Position numbers and translations under genes: made by a program. A stretch of DNA of 14,546 bases from DIGJ01 sp036658435 (lineage in GTDB: Bacteria; Bacillota; Clostridia; Lachnospirales; Lachnospiraceae): assembly GCA_036658435.1 (NCBI GenBank), contig JAVXEO010000056.1, positions 1 to 14,546 on the forward strand. Reading direction: 5' to 3'. Of the stretch, positions 12,741 to 14,546 are shown piece by piece. Position 1 is the stretch's first letter; each line of letters opens with the position of its first letter. The notes under the pieces are model-generated. The model did no database searches. It worked only from the letters and a program-made list of their open reading frames with translations, and was not told the origin of the DNA.

Positions 12741-14429
12741 TTATTTTTTTAAATTAAATTGGTTCACCCTATCTCGCAGAAGTTGTGCCTGTGTTGTCAG
12801 TTCTTCTGATGCAGCAGCGGTTTCCTGTGCTGTAGCCGAATTTGTTTGTATGGTACTTGATAGTTGATCAATTCCCAACGTAATCTGTTCTACCGATTCC
12901 GATTCATTTTTTGCCGCAGTAGCAATTTCTTCCATTATTTCTGTTAATGACTGTGCCGATTTCACTGTTTGGTCTAAAGCACCAAACGTATCCTCTGCAA
13001 TCTGTACCCCGTTTTCTACTGAATTCATGGATGTTGTAATCAAAACCACAATATTTTTTGCTGCTTCTCCACTCTGATCTGCTAGTTCTCTAATCTCATC
13101 TGCTACTACCGCAAATCCTTTTCCTGCCTCACCAGCTCTAGCCGCCTCTATGGCCGCATTCAAAGAAAGTAAATTAGTCTGTGCCGCAATGTTTTCTATT
13201 GTTTTAATAATATTGCTTATCTGGCTGGAAGTTTCTTTAATTTCTGACATTGCATCCAGCATATTACTCATTTTTTTCTGTCCTTCTCCAAGTTCTTTTC
13301 CTGCTTGCACGGTATTATCACTTGCTATTCCTGCATTGCTTGCTGTTATCTTAATCTGGTTGGAGATTTCTTCAAAGGTTGCTACAATCTCTTCCACGGA
13401 TCCTGCCTGATCGGTAGCTGCTTCCGATAATACCTGGGCTCCCTGTGCCATCTGTTCTGCTCCACTTGCAACTTGATCGGATGCACGGTCAATTTGAGTC
13501 AATGTGTCACTTAAGTTTCTATTTATCTTTCGAATAGACAAGAGAAGTGATTCAAAGTCTCCTATGTATCGCTTCTCTACCCTTGTGGTAACATCAAAAT
13601 TTCCTTTTCCCATTTCATCGAGAATGAAGTCTTCATCCTCAATAATATCCCTGAGAATTCCTATGGTAGTTGCTAATGCATTCATCATAATGCCCGTTTC
13701 ATCCTTTGTATCCATTTGGGGAACTTCCGTTTTTAAATCACCATCAGCCAATTGTGTCAGTCGTTTTGCACATGCCTGAATGGGTTTTGATATACGTTTT
13801 GATATTATAACTGCCAGCAAAACCGAAGTGAAAATTGATGTTATAATAATGGCAACGATAGTTATTATTCCAAATCTGGAACTTTTTGTAAGATTAATTG
13901 AGACTTGGCTTCCCAATGCGGTATTAAGTTCCATCAGCTTTTCTCCAGCTTCCATGCATTGGGTCAAATACGGTCGAGCTTCCTTATGAAATGTTTTCAG
14001 TGCCGCTTCGTTCTGATTCTGTATGGCTAATTCTATTGACTGTTTTATCTTTTCATCATATTTTGGGGAAGCCTCTGTAATTGTAGCAATTAATTCCTTT
14101 TCTTCTTCTGTCTGGCAAAGTGGAATCATTTTTTTCAATGCCTCCTGCTCCTTGTCTGCATACTCCTCTAATTCTTTCTGGCTTGCCTCAATATCTTCCT
14201 TTTCCTTCATCAAAATAATATCTCGTACAATTGCAGAACTCATATTTAAATAGGAATTATAATTACCAATATCCCCTTGCACAAATCCATTTTCCACAAG
14301 TGCTTTGCTATAATCTGTATCCGTTTTTCCCAGTAAAACCAATCCTACAACTCCTGCAATACTTGTAATTAAAGTTACCATCATAAAAAAAAGTGTTAAT
14401 TTTTTTTCTATTTTCATATTATTCAGCAT
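12741..14429 (-). CDS. Methyl-accepting chemotaxis protein
   Basis: A 562-residue membrane receptor that would relay an external signal to CheA/CheW. Transmembrane helix 1 is at about 11-33 and helix 2 at about 186-209, enclosing a four-helix-bundle type ligand domain of about 150 residues. A HAMP domain (about 210-263) follows. A second HAMP-like segment (about 264-312) comes next, then the signalling domain (about 313-560). The tip holds NIAAQTNLLSLNAAIEAARAG (413-433) and GKGFAVVADEIRELADQS, the CheA/CheW contact region. The protein ends NLKK and lacks a CheR-binding pentapeptide. AAAGGA and GAGGAAAA precede the ATG. It ends at a strong terminator. Ligand is unknown; its presence suggests a motile host. 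Confidence 0.95.
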   Translation of the reverse strand: MLNNMKIEKKLTLFFMMVTLITSIAGVVGLVLLGKTDTDYSKALVENGFVQGDIGNYNSYLNMSSAIVRDIILMKEKEDIEASQKELEEYADKEQEALKKMIPLCQTEEEKELIATITEASPKYDEKIKQSIELAIQNQNEAALKTFHKEARPYLTQCMEAGEKLMELNTALGSQVSINLTKSSRFGIITIVAIIITSIFTSVLLAVIISKRISKPIQACAKRLTQLADGDLKTEVPQMDTKDETGIMMNALATTIGILRDIIEDEDFILDEMGKGNFDVTTRVEKRYIGDFESLLLSIRKINRNLSDTLTQIDRASDQVASGAEQMAQGAQVLSEAATDQAGSVEEIVATFEEISNQIKITASNAGIASDNTVQAGKELGEGQKKMSNMLDAMSEIKETSSQISNIIKTIENIAAQTNLLSLNAAIEAARAGEAGKGFAVVADEIRELADQSGEAAKNIVVLITTSMNSVENGVQIAEDTFGALDQTVKSAQSLTEIMEEIATAAKNESESVEQITLGIDQLSSTIQTNSATAQETAAASEELTTQAQLLRDRVNQFNLKK

Positions 14430-14489
14430 GATTCCTTTTCCTCTTTTTCTTTTTCTTTCTCTTTTATTTTTTTTACTTTTTTCTATTTT
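14430..14489 (-). other. Low-complexity A/G-rich leader before the chemotaxis receptor
   Basis: On the minus strand this 60-base stretch is almost entirely A and G with few T residues, including an eight-A run (14474-14467) and AAAGAAAAAGAAAAAGAGG near the start codon. It holds the ribosome binding site. No -10 or -35 box is recognisable, so transcription may come from further upstream. Confidence 0.7.
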
Positions 14490-14546
14490 CTAGTTTCCGC
14501 TCACCTTCTTTCTTATTTCATCCATTGTTTCGTTAAGGTATACTTT
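14490..14546 (-). CDS. Possible 3' end of an upstream gene (18 codons visible)
   Basis: Reading the minus strand in from the window edge, one frame is open for 18 codons (KVYLNETMDEIRKKVSGN) and ends in TAG at 14492-14490. The residues look like a charged C-terminal helix, but no family can be named from so few. It would lie 60 bp upstream of the chemotaxis receptor in the same direction. An open stretch this short could also be chance. Confidence 0.35.
   Translation of the reverse strand, partial: KVYLNETMDEIRKKVSGN

Overview
The window looks like a chromosomal core region from a low-GC, Gram-positive anaerobe of the class Clostridia, most likely Lachnospiraceae. This is inferred from the gene families, the AT-rich intergenic DNA, strong AGGAGG-type ribosome binding sites, an iscR-nifS-nifU-mnmA cluster and a SpoVB-type flippase. 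Genus cannot be assigned from the sequence alone. No RNA gene, prophage, insertion sequence, CRISPR array or obvious defence locus was seen.

Positions 1-3800 (minus strand) carry a housekeeping run: yicC, remA, gmk, rpoZ, then lepB (signal peptidase I), a lytic transglycosylase and a thymidine kinase cut by the window edge. A good TTGACT-17-TATAAT promoter drives it, and its -35 box overlaps the stop codon of the preceding single-domain response regulator (3790-4149). The genes from yicC to rpoZ nearly touch or overlap. A weak hairpin separates rpoZ from lepB.

Positions 4150-4403 are a divergent control region between the response regulator and rqcH. It holds a perfect 10-bp inverted repeat next to the regulator's ribosome binding site, two perfect 31-bp tandem repeats that each contain a minus-strand TATAAT, and a promoter for rqcH. 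Positions 4404-6988 (plus) encode RqcH/NFACT, for ribosome quality control, overlapping by 4 bp a PHP-family histidinol-phosphatase.

Positions 6985-10268 (minus) encode iscR, cysteine desulfurase, the IscU/NifU scaffold and MnmA. This operon makes iron-sulfur clusters and delivers sulfur to tRNA wobble uridine. Its promoter is well formed and carries an imperfect palindrome where an Rrf2/IscR repressor would be expected to bind. Divergent from it is a SpoVB-like flippase (10465-11970, plus).

Positions 11967-14546 (minus) hold a single serine recombinase, a methyl-accepting chemotaxis protein with a strong terminator, and possibly the last 18 codons of another gene at the right edge. The terminator hairpin overlaps the recombinase promoter. 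Most of the window is ordinary. The parts most worth a second look are the response-regulator/rqcH control region, the lone recombinase with its overlapping hairpin and promoter, and the transglycosylase without a visible export signal. I found no convincing undescribed multi-gene system.
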